From the NCBI GenBank assembly GCA_944321735.1, contig CALUMK010000004.1, forward strand, positions 62,001-126,000: 64,000 nucleotides of DNA, written 5' to 3'. The DNA is from an uncultured Bacteroidales bacterium (GTDB lineage: Bacteria > Bacteroidota > Bacteroidia > Bacteroidales > P3). The position numbers and the translations under genes are program-made. Below, one piece after another: positions 54,860 through 63,935 of the stretch; position 1 is the stretch's first letter; the number at the start of each line of letters is the position of its first letter. The notes under the pieces were generated by a model. It did no database searches. It was not told the origin of the DNA and saw only the letters and a program-made list of their open reading frames with translations.

Positions 54860-56017
54860 ATGCCATTCATCGAAAATCATGCCAAGCTCCTAAGAATACT
54901 TGGCATCCCGTTCACGCCTTTCTATGCTGCAGCTTCGCAACTGCGAAACTTATGCTACGACAATGTCTATATAAAGCCGACCTCTTTCCCTGATCCAGTC
55001 ATCAGCGTCGGAAACCTTTGCGTAGGAGGAAGCGGCAAAACCCCCATGGTAGAATACCTGATCAGGCTTTTAGGCGATACATACAAACTGGCCGTGCTGA
55101 GCCGTGGCTACGGCAGGAAGAGCAAGGGGAATCTCTTGGTAGAAAAGGGAATGAACGTCCAGCAGACAGGAGACGAGCCGCTCCAGTATTTCCTCAAATT
55201 CCATGAAAAACTGCCCAAGCGTTTCTGGGTCTATTTAGCCGCCAAGCGAGCAAAAGGAATTCAGGAAATGAAGTCGTTAAAACCGGAATGCCAGATTTTC
55301 TTGCTGGACGATGCCTACCAGCACCGCCAAGTCCATCACTCCCTGTCCATCCTGCTTACCGAATACGCCAAGCCTTTCTTCAAGGACCATTTCCTGCCTT
55401 GGGGCAATCTGAGGGAAAGCCGGAAACAATGCCGCCGCGCCGACATCATCATCGCAACGAAATGTCCTCCCGATTTGTCATATGCCGAACGGGAATCCTT
55501 CAAATCCTCCATTCCTAATTTATTCAAGACTCAAAAAGTATTCTTCAGTGTCATCCGTTATGAGAAGCTGCAATTCTTCGACTGGGAGAAGCAATGCCTG
55601 AGCGAAACGAACCCTCTTCCATCTTCCTTGTCAAAAGACATCCTTTTGGTAACAGGCATCGCCAATGCCAAGCCGATGAGCGATTACCTACAGGAACAAG
55701 GATTCCGAATCCGAAAACATTTCGACTTCGGCGACCACCATGCTTTTTCCCAAAATGATTTACAAAAGATTGCGGATTCCTATCGAACTTTGGCATCGTC
55801 CATCGAAGCATCCGCCGGCAACGAACCCGTCATCGTAACCACCGAAAAAGACATGGCGCGGCTCTACGGGCATCCTGCACTTCCTTGCCTGAAAGGCATC
55901 CCCCTCGCCTGCCTGCCCATCCGGACGGAATTCCTGTTTAATGAAGGCAAGGAATTTGACAGCATCGTCCAAGAGCATGTCAAACGGAAATTAGGCCTTC
56001 CGCCTTATGATAAATAA
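54860..56017 (+). CDS. lpxK: Tetraacyldisaccharide 4'-kinase
   Basis: 385 residues from the ATG at 54860. An ATG ten codons earlier (54830) is possible; the frame is open still farther upstream but those residues look non-coding. The hydrophobic N-terminal segment (LLRILGIPFTPFYAAASQLR) is the membrane-associated start of LpxK. PVISVGNLCVGGSGKTPMVE is the P-loop, followed by LSRGYGRK, TGDEPLQYF, ILLDDAYQHR (written FLLDDAYQHRQVHH here) and ATKCPPDLS. The C-terminal half includes TGIANAKPM, FGDHHAFSQNDL and VTTEKDMARL. It phosphorylates the lipid A precursor at the inner membrane. Alone on the plus strand here, facing the xse genes. Confidence 0.95.
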   Translation: MPFIENHAKLLRILGIPFTPFYAAASQLRNLCYDNVYIKPTSFPDPVISVGNLCVGGSGKTPMVEYLIRLLGDTYKLAVLSRGYGRKSKGNLLVEKGMNVQQTGDEPLQYFLKFHEKLPKRFWVYLAAKRAKGIQEMKSLKPECQIFLLDDAYQHRQVHHSLSILLTEYAKPFFKDHFLPWGNLRESRKQCRRADIIIATKCPPDLSYAERESFKSSIPNLFKTQKVFFSVIRYEKLQFFDWEKQCLSETNPLPSSLSKDILLVTGIANAKPMSDYLQEQGFRIRKHFDFGDHHAFSQNDLQKIADSYRTLASSIEASAGNEPVIVTTEKDMARLYGHPALPCLKGIPLACLPIRTEFLFNEGKEFDSIVQEHVKRKLGLPPYDK

Positions 56018-56110
56018 TTCCAGGGCAAAAACATACCGACACGCGAAACGCCACTACAGATAAAGCCTGACAGCCCCCCGCTGGCTGAAGCACGGAATGC
56101 CAAGCATCCG

Positions 56111-56338
56111 CTATTCGGCCTCCATGCCTTTCAGAATGGATTGCACTTCTTTCTCGGTATCGAAAAGCTTGTGCTTGCAGATAGCCAGCAATTTGACGGC
56201 TTCCTGGAGCTTTGCGCTCAACTCGTCCACCGTAATCTGCTCCGATTCCATATCCGCCACTATCCGCTGCAGACGGGTATAGGCCTCTTCGTAACCTAAC
56301 TCTTGCTGGTTCTTGCCTTCTTCTTTCTTTTTGGCCAT
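56111..56338 (-). CDS. xseB: Exodeoxyribonuclease VII small subunit
   Basis: 75 residues from the ATG at 56338; the extra 19 codons of the longer frame are not family-like. LGYEEAYTRLQRIVADMESE and LSAKLQEAVKLLAICKHKLF, with DTEKEVQSIL, match XseB (Y.EA...L..IV..LE......L.......G..L...C...L...E..V). It forms a helical partner that binds XseA. It is read after xseA on the same strand (gap 131 bases), the usual arrangement in this phylum. Confidence 0.93.
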   Translation of the reverse strand: MAKKKEEGKNQQELGYEEAYTRLQRIVADMESEQITVDELSAKLQEAVKLLAICKHKLFDTEKEVQSILKGMEAE

Positions 56339-56469
56339 CGTCTTATCTGTTAATGAATTTACTGCAAAAAATAAAATCCCATCGCAAAAACACACCTTGG
56401 CGTCTTCTCACATTTTCCTTCCCGTCCCTAAAATTCCCCTCCAAAACCGGACACAGCGTCCTGCCGTTT

Positions 56470-57777
56470 TCATATCGTATTGGCATCGCCCGATACCTTA
56501 TCTTTTTCATTCACAACCGACTTCTTCCCGTAAACAAGCACTTTCTCGACCCGGCTTTCAACCGACCCTTGGGCAAAAACCGTCCTAATCAAACCGCCTT
56601 GGACAACATCCCCTGCGGAAAAGACCAATTTATCTCCTTGATAAGTAAGTGAATATCCTCGTTTCAAATTGCGAACCGGATCGGCCCAGCGCATCAGGCT
56701 TTCCTGTTCCTTCAAGGCATCCTTTTCGGATTTAATAAAATGATTGACGGCTCTTTCCAATCGGTTCTTCCACTGGTCGAGCGCAGAAACTTCGTATTTC
56801 AAACGCATCAAAGGTGTCTTCAGCAGATTCTTCAGATTTTCCAAACGATAAGCTTCGGAAGCCAAAAGTTCCCGACTCAAACGCGCAAAATCATCCATGT
56901 ATTGGAGTACCTCCGCATAGAAATCATCGAAACGCCTGAGCAGGAAAACGGCCAGCTCGGTAGGCGTAATCGCATGGAAATAGGAAACTTCCTCGCTGAC
57001 TGTAAGATTAGTGGAATGCCCGATGCCAGACAGGACGGGAAGAGGATACTCGCAAATGGCCTTGGCCAAAGCATAATGGTTGTAAACATTCAAACCGACA
57101 TCGCCCCCGCCGCCCCGGATGATGGCCACCACGTCGAACTCCAACGGGAAATCCCGGACCGCCTGCAAGGCATCCATCAGGCTTTTCTCGGCCATCTCGC
57201 CTTGAAGCAAAGCCGGAAACAAATGCGTATAGAAACTGTATCCTTGCGAATTGTTTTGCAAAACCTGCATGAAATCGGAATAGCCTTTGCTGGTTTCAGC
57301 CGAAATGACAGCAATCCGGGAAGGCACTTTGGCAAAAGGAAGATTCCGGTTGCGATCCCAAAGACCTTCTTCCTTGAGACGCTGCACGCAAAGCGCCCGC
57401 TCCCGCTCCAAGCTCCCTAATACGTATGTAGGGTCTATATCACAGATTCTCAAACTCAATCCGTAACGAGGATCGTATTGAATCCGGGCCTCGAACAGAA
57501 TCTCGATGCCATCCTTGAGAGGTTCCTTGACAATCTGCAGGAACTGACGGTTGACACGTTCGTAATCGCTGCGCCAAAACGTGGCCTTCATTTCAGCCAC
57601 AATCTGACCATTTTCTTTTTGCAATAACTCAGGGAAACAATGCCCGGAAGCCGGGTAGAGATTCAGCTTGTGCATCTCGGCCTTGACCCAAAATGGGGAA
57701 CCGTAACGTGCCGAAAGCGTGCGCTGGATGCTTCGGCAAACGTCCAGAAGCGTGAAGACAGGCTGGGATGCATGCAT
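56470..57777 (-). CDS. xseA: Exodeoxyribonuclease VII large subunit
   Basis: 435 residues. N-terminal OB-fold (about 5-105: FWVKAEMHKLNLYPASGHCF ... VAEMKATFWRSDYERV), then the catalytic core with RIAVISAETSKGYSDFMQVL, VVAIIRGGGGDVGLNVYNHY and LPVLSGIGHSTNLTVSEEVS. A coiled-coil region (about 290-375) precedes the C-terminal segment with WADPVRNLKRGYSLT. The enzyme degrades single-stranded DNA to oligonucleotides. The RGGGG core is followed by DVGLNVYN instead of the common DLW.FN; this looks like a lineage variant. It lies 78 bases downstream of tRNA-Leu on the same strand. Confidence 0.95.
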   Translation of the reverse strand: MHASQPVFTLLDVCRSIQRTLSARYGSPFWVKAEMHKLNLYPASGHCFPELLQKENGQIVAEMKATFWRSDYERVNRQFLQIVKEPLKDGIEILFEARIQYDPRYGLSLRICDIDPTYVLGSLERERALCVQRLKEEGLWDRNRNLPFAKVPSRIAVISAETSKGYSDFMQVLQNNSQGYSFYTHLFPALLQGEMAEKSLMDALQAVRDFPLEFDVVAIIRGGGGDVGLNVYNHYALAKAICEYPLPVLSGIGHSTNLTVSEEVSYFHAITPTELAVFLLRRFDDFYAEVLQYMDDFARLSRELLASEAYRLENLKNLLKTPLMRLKYEVSALDQWKNRLERAVNHFIKSEKDALKEQESLMRWADPVRNLKRGYSLTYQGDKLVFSAGDVVQGGLIRTVFAQGSVESRVEKVLVYGKKSVVNEKDKVSGDANTI

Positions 57778-57801
57778 TTGCTATTTATTTGCCATCAAAG
57801 A

Positions 57802-57833
57802 AAAATGGCAGCCACCTAAAAGGTCTGACTGCC
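57802..57833 (-). terminator. Terminator after tRNA-Leu
   Basis: Minus strand: GGCAG..AGACCT / AGGT..CTGCC stem around a TTT loop (57807-57833, two-base internal mismatch), followed by ATTTTTC. It separates tRNA-Leu from xseA. Confidence 0.65.
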
Positions 57834-57854
57834 AATGCTTTGAAAGTAAACTTG

Positions 57855-57939
57855 TACCCCGAGCGGGACTTGAACCCGCACGACTTCATCAGCCACAGGA
57901 TTTTAAGTCCTGCGTGTCTACCGATTCCACCATCGGGGC
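57855..57939 (-). tRNA. tRNA-Leu (anticodon UAA)
   Basis: 85 bases from 57939 to 57855. Acceptor stem GCCCCGA / TCGGGGT (first pair G-U), D-arm with GGTGGAATCGGTAGACAC, anticodon loop CTTAAAA giving UAA, a long class II variable arm (TGGCTGATGAAGTCGT), T-arm GCGGGTTCAAGTCCCGC, and discriminator A. CCA is not encoded. It reads UUA codons. Confidence 0.97.
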
Positions 57940-58035
57940 GACCTGAAATTCCGGAGAAACCGAACGCAGGCAATCTTCGGCAAAGCTGCCTTGGATTTCC
58001 TTCTTGAGAAAAGAGCCTGCCCTTTTCCGGAATTC

Positions 58036-58065
58036 AAAAAAAAACCCGATGTCAATGACACCGGG
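58036..58065 (-). terminator. Terminator after tRNA-Gly
   Basis: Minus strand: CCCGGTGTCA / TGACATCGGG stem (58045-58065, one wobble) with a tiny loop, followed by nine T (plus-strand A at 58036-58044). It ends the tRNA-Gly transcript before tRNA-Leu. Confidence 0.9.
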
Positions 58066-58071
58066 AATGTG

Positions 58072-58144
58072 AGCGGAAAACGAGGTTCGAACTCGCGACC
58101 TCAACCTTGGCAAGGTTGCGCTCTACCAGCTGAGCTACTTCCGC
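58072..58144 (-). tRNA. tRNA-Gly (anticodon GCC)
   Basis: 73 bases from 58144 to 58072. Acceptor stem GCGGAAG / TTTCCGC (one G-U pair), D-arm GCTCAGCTGGTAGAGC, anticodon arm CAACC TTGCCAA GGTTG giving GCC, T-arm CGAGTTCGAACCTCG (the 5' arm preceded by GC), discriminator T. CCA is not encoded. It reads GGC and GGU. Confidence 0.97.
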
Positions 58145-58156
58145 GGAATCGGATTG

Positions 58157-58186
58157 CAAAAGTACAACAATTTTTTAAACCTGCAA
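58157..58186 (-). promoter_or_regulatory. Promoter of tRNA-Gly
   Basis: Minus strand: TTG (58186-58184), 19 bases, TACTTTTG (58164-58157), placing the start site about 5 bases before the mature tRNA end at 58144. Confidence 0.6.
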
Positions 58187-58218
58187 GTTTTTTGAGAAAA
58201 AAATTTTGCAACAAGCCT

Positions 58219-61200
58219 TTATTTTTTTCCCAGCAAGCGCTTTATTTCATCTAACTTATTGAGTGCCTGTACGGGAGTAAGGCTGTTGATGTCCAAATCC
58301 ATAATCTCGTCCCGGATTTTTTCGAGCAAAGGATCGTCAAGTTGGATGAAGCTAAGTTGGTATGGCTTATGTACCTCCTTTTCAGAAGGTTGCATAGTCC
58401 TGTCTCCCCTCTTTCCGGTCATTTTCCGCTCCGGAGAATCGAATGTAGCCTCGTCTCCGACCATTTGCCCGTCTATATCCTTGCCAGAACAAGTCTCCAG
58501 TGAGGCTTCACCACCTCCTTGGCATTCGGAAGCCTCAGCCTGTCCAAAATCTTCCATCGTCCCGGTAACATCGCCCTCCGTTCTATCCGACCCGGCAACA
58601 ACCCGGTTCAGGCCGGGAAGGATAGCCCGCTGCTGCCCGCCTTGCACACCCCCCTTTTCAAGACTCCCTAAAATCTCCTCGGCACGTTCCACTACAAAAC
58701 GAGGCATCCCTGCCATCTGGGCCACATGAATCCCGAAGCTATGCTCGGAACCGCCCTCGGCCAATGTCCGCAAGAAAATCACCTGACCGTCCATCTCCTT
58801 GACCCTGACATGGTAGTTCCGGATATGGGGGAAGCGAGCCGCCATCTGGTTCAATTCATGATAGTGCGTGGCAAAAAGCACCTTTGCCGCACGCTTGGGA
58901 ATATCGTGGAGATATTCGGCAATGGCCCAGGCTATCGAAATACCATCGTAGGTACTAGTTCCCCGGCCAATCTCATCCAACAAGACCAGGGAACGATCGG
59001 TCAAGTTATTCAATATATTGGCCGTCTCGTTCATCTCCACCATAAAGGTACTCTCGCCCGAAGCCAGGTTGTCCGTAGCTCCGACACGAGTAAAAATCTT
59101 GTCCACCAAACCGATCCGAGCTGCTTCCGCCGGAACAAAGCAGCCGATCTGAGCCATCAGCACAATTAACGCGGTTTGCCGCAAGACCGCCGACTTACCC
59201 GACATATTAGGACCGGTAATCATCATAATCCGGCATCCTTCTTTCTGAAAACGTATATCGTTAGGTACGTATTTCTGCCCGGCTGGGATATGCCTTTCAA
59301 TAACCGGATGCCTCCCTTGGATAATCTCTAAATCGTAGCTATCCATCAACTGGGGCCGCACGTATTTATTCTGCGCTGCCACCTTGGCAAATGAAAGCAT
59401 AACATCAAAAGAAGCAATCTTTTGAACCGACTCTTGGATACGTTTTATGAAAGTTGAAGAATATTCAAGAATTTTCTGGTACAAAGCAGCCTCTACCGTA
59501 GTAATCTTATCTTGGGCTGTCAGTACTTTTTCTTCATACGCTTTCAAGTCTTGGGTAATATAACGTTCTGCGTTGGTCAGTGTCTGCTTGCGAACCCATT
59601 CGGCCGGCACCTTGTCCTTGAAGGAATGGGTCACTTCCAGATAATACCCATAGACATTGTTAAAGCCTAATTTCAAACCGCTTATGCCGCTTTGCCTGCT
59701 TTCGCGCTGCAAAAGTTCGGCCAGGTATTCCTTGCCGGAATAGGCAATCCTGCGCAATTCGTCCAGTTCGGCATCCACCCCTGAGGCGACGACTCCGCCT
59801 TTGGACAAAAGAGCCGGAGCATCTGGGTCGATGCTTTTGGCAAGGTAATCATGCAACTGGGAACATTCGTCGAGAGAAGCAGCCCAAGCCTGCAACAAAG
59901 GTATCTCCGACAATGCGGTCTCTCCCCACGTCTTGATTCCAGCCAAAATCCCCAAGGTGTTCTTCAACTGCAGCATCTCCCGAGGCAAGGCACGCATCGC
60001 AGCCACCTTCGAGAGCAGACGCTCCAAATCACCTATCTGGGAAAACTTATCTTCGAGAAAATCGGCCGCTTCCCGGTTCTCGACCAGCGTCTGCACATAA
60101 TCGAAACGTTCCTCCAGCTGATCCTTGTCTTTCAAAGGCAGGCAAATCATGCGCCGCAACAGACGCGAGCCCATCGGCGTGGAAGTCTTGTCCAACACGG
60201 CCCACAAGGAATTCTCGGCCTCCTTGGAATCGTCCACCGCTGTGGAAGAAGGCTGCAGAAGCTCCAGATTGCGCAAGGTAAAAGCGTCCATCCAGACATA
60301 CCGGCTCTCCACAATCTTCTGCAAGGAAGATATATGCGAGGATTGTTCATGCTTGCTTTCAATCAGATAATGCAGGCAGGAAGCAGCCGCTATCTGGGCA
60401 GCCACCATATTTTCCACCCCGAAGCCTTTCAAGGAATTGGTCTTGAAATGCTTCAGCAGAAGCTCACGGGCAAAGTCGGGCTTGAACACCCAGTCCTCAA
60501 AAACAGTAACATAATAACGATTGCCGAAAAGACGGAAAAACTCGTCCCTGTAATCCCTCGGCATCACAATCTCCGAAGGCTGGAAATTGTCAATCAGCTT
60601 ATGGATATATTCCATATTGCCCTCGGCCACAAAGAATTCCCCGGTGCTGACATCCAAGAAAGAAATGCCCATCTCTTGCGCAGGCTTGGACTTTTTCTTG
60701 GAAGCCGCCTGCCTGAGCGAAGCGCCCCATCCCGCTGGACCTGCCTGGCCTGGATACAAACCGCAGAGGAAATTGTTCTTCCCGTTTTCCAAAAGGCGGT
60801 CATTGAGAGAAATGCCCGGCGTAATCAGTTCCGTGACCCCTCTCTTTACCAGCTTCTTGGTCAGCTTCGGATCTTCCAACTGCTCGCAAATGGCCACCTT
60901 GCCTCCGGCACGGACCAGCTTGTACAAATAAGTTTCCAACGCATGGTGAGGGAATCCGGCCAACTCGATAAACGTATGGGAACCATTGGCCTTGCGGGTC
61001 AAAACGATATTCAGCACCTTGGAAGCGAAAATGGCATCTTCCCCAAAAGTTTCGTAAAAGTCTCCGACCCTAAAAAGGAGCACAGCATCCGGATGTTGCT
61101 GCTTGATTTCGTAGTACTGCCGCATCAGAGGGGTTTCCACCACCTTGCCATCTCCCCGCTTGACTCCTTTTTTCGGGGCATTTTCGTCGCCTTGAACCTC

Positions 61201-61233
61201 GGTATCCGGCTTCCCTTCCGCTTGAATATCCAT
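58219..61233 (-). CDS. mutS: DNA mismatch repair protein MutS
   Basis: 1004 residues, about 130 more than usual. The mismatch-binding domain has VLLFRVGDFYETFGEDA (the F-x-E motif region). The ATPase has ITGPNMSGKSAVLRQTALIV (Walker A), ESTFMVEMNETANIL, SLVLLDEIGRGTSTYDGISI (Walker B) and LFATHYHELNQ. The extra length is an approximately 90-residue acidic, low-complexity insert between the ATPase (after EILGSLEKGG) and the C-terminal YQLSFIQLDDPLLEKIRDEI segment, plus a short insert near residue 170 (QAASKKKSKPAQ) and a charged N-terminal tail of about 30. It recognises mismatches and starts repair. It has its own promoter and lies 75 bases upstream of tRNA-Gly on the same strand. Confidence 0.97.
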   Translation of the reverse strand: MDIQAEGKPDTEVQGDENAPKKGVKRGDGKVVETPLMRQYYEIKQQHPDAVLLFRVGDFYETFGEDAIFASKVLNIVLTRKANGSHTFIELAGFPHHALETYLYKLVRAGGKVAICEQLEDPKLTKKLVKRGVTELITPGISLNDRLLENGKNNFLCGLYPGQAGPAGWGASLRQAASKKKSKPAQEMGISFLDVSTGEFFVAEGNMEYIHKLIDNFQPSEIVMPRDYRDEFFRLFGNRYYVTVFEDWVFKPDFARELLLKHFKTNSLKGFGVENMVAAQIAAASCLHYLIESKHEQSSHISSLQKIVESRYVWMDAFTLRNLELLQPSSTAVDDSKEAENSLWAVLDKTSTPMGSRLLRRMICLPLKDKDQLEERFDYVQTLVENREAADFLEDKFSQIGDLERLLSKVAAMRALPREMLQLKNTLGILAGIKTWGETALSEIPLLQAWAASLDECSQLHDYLAKSIDPDAPALLSKGGVVASGVDAELDELRRIAYSGKEYLAELLQRESRQSGISGLKLGFNNVYGYYLEVTHSFKDKVPAEWVRKQTLTNAERYITQDLKAYEEKVLTAQDKITTVEAALYQKILEYSSTFIKRIQESVQKIASFDVMLSFAKVAAQNKYVRPQLMDSYDLEIIQGRHPVIERHIPAGQKYVPNDIRFQKEGCRIMMITGPNMSGKSAVLRQTALIVLMAQIGCFVPAEAARIGLVDKIFTRVGATDNLASGESTFMVEMNETANILNNLTDRSLVLLDEIGRGTSTYDGISIAWAIAEYLHDIPKRAAKVLFATHYHELNQMAARFPHIRNYHVRVKEMDGQVIFLRTLAEGGSEHSFGIHVAQMAGMPRFVVERAEEILGSLEKGGVQGGQQRAILPGLNRVVAGSDRTEGDVTGTMEDFGQAEASECQGGGEASLETCSGKDIDGQMVGDEATFDSPERKMTGKRGDRTMQPSEKEVHKPYQLSFIQLDDPLLEKIRDEIMDLDINSLTPVQALNKLDEIKRLLGKK

Positions 61234-61287
61234 AAACTATTTATTCTCTACTTTTTATAAAACAAGAACCCCTGCAAGGATTCCATG

Positions 61288-61319
61288 CAAAAGTAATGCA
61301 AAGCAAGCCCCAAGCCAAA
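61288..61319 (-). promoter_or_regulatory. Promoter of mutS
   Basis: Minus strand: TTTG (61319-61316), 20 bases, TACTTTTG (61295-61288), in the gap between mnmG and mutS. The leader would be about 50 bases. Confidence 0.65.
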
Positions 61320-61330
61320 CAGCCGTTGCA

Positions 61331-63226
61331 TCAGCCTTTGTTCAACCATATCAGCAAGACCGAAATGTCCGAAGGCGAGACGCCGGGAATGCGCGATGCC
61401 TGTCCCAAGGTGGCCGGTTTCAAGCGACTCAACTTCTCACGGGCTTCATAGGAGATGGAAAGGATTGATTTATAATCGAAATCCGAACGCAACGGCAAAC
61501 TGTCATATTTCGACAGACGAGCCACATTCTCTTCTTCCTTTTGTATATAGGAGCTGTATTTCATGGATACCTCCACCTCTTCCAAGAGTTCTTGCGCAAA
61601 AGGCAGGCGGTCGTATTTCTCCAGGAAACGGCCAAAAGCAGGATTCATCGTACGCAAAGACTGCAAGTTAATCTGCGGACGTTGCAACAAAGAGGCCATA
61701 TCCGCTTTCTGGCTCAAAGCCGAAGTGCCGAGTTCTTCCAAAAAGGCATTGACCTGAAGCGGTTCTACCTTATGCTGCTCCAAATAATGTTGTATCGTAG
61801 CCTGCGATTCTTGTTTTTCCTCCAATCTTCGCATACGATTTTCCGATGCCAATCCCAGTTTATATGAAATAGGTGTAAGCCTTTCATCTGCATTATCTTG
61901 TCTCAATAGAATCCGGTACTCGGCACGGGAAGTGAACATACGATAAGGTTCATCGACACCTTTGGTTATCAAATCATCTATCAAGACCCCGATATAGGAC
62001 TGGGAACGTAGCAAAACCAAAGGATCTTTGCCGACCAGTTTCAAATGGGCATTGACACCCGCTACAAAACCTTGACCAGCCGCTTCTTCATAACCTGTCG
62101 TTCCATTGACCTGTCCGGCAAAATAAAGATTTTCTACCTCTTTCGTTTCCAAAGTCGACTTTAGCTGTGTCGGATCAAAATAATCATACTCAATAGCATA
62201 ACCCGGACGATACACCTTGGCTCGCTCAAAACCCTGTATCTTATGCAAGGCATTGATCTGCACTTCTTCGGGAAGAGAAGATGAAAAACCGTTCAAGTAA
62301 TACTCATGCGTATGCCGACCGCAAGGTTCCAAAAAGAGCTGATGTCGGTCTTTGTCGGCAAAACGCTCTATCTTGTCCTCAATCGAGGGGCAATAGCGCG
62401 GACCTCGGCCTCTGATGCGCCCGGTAAACAAAGGGGAACGGTCGAAGCCTGTCTTTAGGATATCATGTACCTCCAAATTAGTATAGACCAAGTAACACGG
62501 CATCTGTTCCTGTACCGGTAAAGTATCTGTAAACGAGAATTTTGCCGGATTTTCATCCCCTTTTTGTTCCGTCAACACACTAAAATCGATAGTACGGGCA
62601 TCGATTCGGACAGGAGTACCTGTCTTTAACGTCTCCACTTCGAAACCTAAAGAATGCAGTTGCTCGCTCAATCCCGTTGAAGCTGCCTCCCCCATACGCC
62701 CGCCGGCATACGAACTTTCTCCAATATGTATCTTCCCGTTAAGAAACGTGCCTCCGGTCAGAATCACGGCCCGCGAATAAATCTCGACCCCTGATAAAGT
62801 CTTTACCCCTCTGATTTTCAAACCTTCAAACAGAAAAGCCGTTACGGTATCCTGACGCAAATCCAAATTAGGCACTGCTTCCAATGTGCGACGCCAACAA
62901 GAGGAAAACTGCCACATATCGCATTGAGCACGAGGGCTCCACATAGCCGGACCTTTGGAACGATTCAACATCCTGAACTGCAAGGTGGAATAATCGGTCA
63001 CAATGCCTGAATAGCCACCCATTGCATCAATTTCCCGCACAATCTGCCCTTTTGCCACCCCTCCCATCGCAGGATTGCAAGACATATAGGCCAAGCGGTC
63101 TATTTGCATGCTAATCAACAAGACGCTACTTCCCAGATTGGCTGCCGCTGCCGCTGCTTCACATCCGGCATGGCCGCCACCTACCACTACTATATCATAA
63201 TCCAATCGCATGGTTCCAATATTCAT
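61331..63226 (-). CDS. mnmG: tRNA uridine-5-carboxymethylaminomethyl modification enzyme, FAD-binding subunit
   Basis: 631 residues, normal length. The FAD-binding Rossmann motif is at the start (DIVVVGGGHAGCEAAAAAAN), followed by CNPAMGGVAKGQIVREIDAM, the central GTPVRIDARTID, GRGPRYCPSIEDKI, and FASRAEYRILLRQDNADERL (written FTSRAEYRILL here). The C-terminal helical domain has the usual IPGVSPSDISVLLIWL ending. With MnmE it modifies the wobble uridine of certain tRNAs. Translation could start at the ATG at 63226 or five codons later (MRLDYD). It follows ybeY by 97 bases and precedes mutS. Confidence 0.97.
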   Translation of the reverse strand: MNIGTMRLDYDIVVVGGGHAGCEAAAAAANLGSSVLLISMQIDRLAYMSCNPAMGGVAKGQIVREIDAMGGYSGIVTDYSTLQFRMLNRSKGPAMWSPRAQCDMWQFSSCWRRTLEAVPNLDLRQDTVTAFLFEGLKIRGVKTLSGVEIYSRAVILTGGTFLNGKIHIGESSYAGGRMGEAASTGLSEQLHSLGFEVETLKTGTPVRIDARTIDFSVLTEQKGDENPAKFSFTDTLPVQEQMPCYLVYTNLEVHDILKTGFDRSPLFTGRIRGRGPRYCPSIEDKIERFADKDRHQLFLEPCGRHTHEYYLNGFSSSLPEEVQINALHKIQGFERAKVYRPGYAIEYDYFDPTQLKSTLETKEVENLYFAGQVNGTTGYEEAAGQGFVAGVNAHLKLVGKDPLVLLRSQSYIGVLIDDLITKGVDEPYRMFTSRAEYRILLRQDNADERLTPISYKLGLASENRMRRLEEKQESQATIQHYLEQHKVEPLQVNAFLEELGTSALSQKADMASLLQRPQINLQSLRTMNPAFGRFLEKYDRLPFAQELLEEVEVSMKYSSYIQKEEENVARLSKYDSLPLRSDFDYKSILSISYEAREKLSRLKPATLGQASRIPGVSPSDISVLLIWLNKG

Positions 63227-63323
63227 TAAGATGTTCCGATCTATCCCTTAAATGCTGCATCACCATAGAGAAAATCCTCGCAAGAATCCAAGCAAATTCT
63301 CATTGTATAAAGCAGCTTCCACT

Positions 63324-63872
63324 CTATTCGTGCTTCAAATGTTCATAGCCTGGAAAACAAGCGGCCAGCATTTGATCTTCCATATGATGCATCTGCTTTT
63401 CTTCGTCTGGCGTTTTATCCTTATAGCCAGCCAAGTGCAATACCCCATGAACCATAACCCGATTCAATTCGTCAATTTGTTCCACGTGGAACTTTCCGGC
63501 GTTTTCCCGGATACGATCCAAGCTGATATAAATATCGCCGGATAATATTTTCTGAGATGAAGAAGACTTTTGCCCGTTTTCTCCATCACTGTCAAGAGGC
63601 ATTTCCGAACAGAACTTGGCAATAAAATCATCTTGACTTTCATCACTTTCAGAGGTGTAATCAAAAGTAATGATATCGGTCAATGTATCGTGGTTCAAAT
63701 ACTCTTTGTTCACCTTGTACAGATAGCCGTCGGAGCAAAAGACATAATTGATATCCCCGCATTGACAATCCAAGCAAGCAATCACTTTCATCAAAGACTC
63801 ACGTGCAGGAATCCTCTTCAGATACTTGAGACGAACATCTTCTTCGTAAAAACTGATTTTTCCCATATTCAC
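63324..63872 (-). CDS. ybeY: Endoribonuclease YbeY (rRNA maturation factor)
   Basis: 182 residues. The metal-binding segment reads MVHGVLHLAGYKDKTPDEEK, with two of the three usual histidines; the third ligand position (GYDH in most bacteria) is K-D-K here, the form I expect in Bacteroidetes. Upstream are YLYKVNKEYLNHDTLTDIIT and FDYT, the conserved N..YR..D.PTDVLSF region in variant form, and LSGDIYISLDRIRENA. About 30 extra acidic and Ser-rich residues (SESDESQDDFIAKFCSEMPL and onward) separate the two blocks. It takes part in 16S rRNA 3' end processing. The ATG at 63866 is an alternative start. It precedes mnmG by 97 bases. Confidence 0.93.
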   Translation of the reverse strand: MNMGKISFYEEDVRLKYLKRIPARESLMKVIACLDCQCGDINYVFCSDGYLYKVNKEYLNHDTLTDIITFDYTSESDESQDDFIAKFCSEMPLDSDGENGQKSSSSQKILSGDIYISLDRIRENAGKFHVEQIDELNRVMVHGVLHLAGYKDKTPDEEKQMHHMEDQMLAACFPGYEHLKHE

Positions 63873-63935
63873 AATATATTAGCCGTTTAAACTCGACAAA
63901 AACAAGTTCGCAACATGCAATCTTGCCATTCCATA

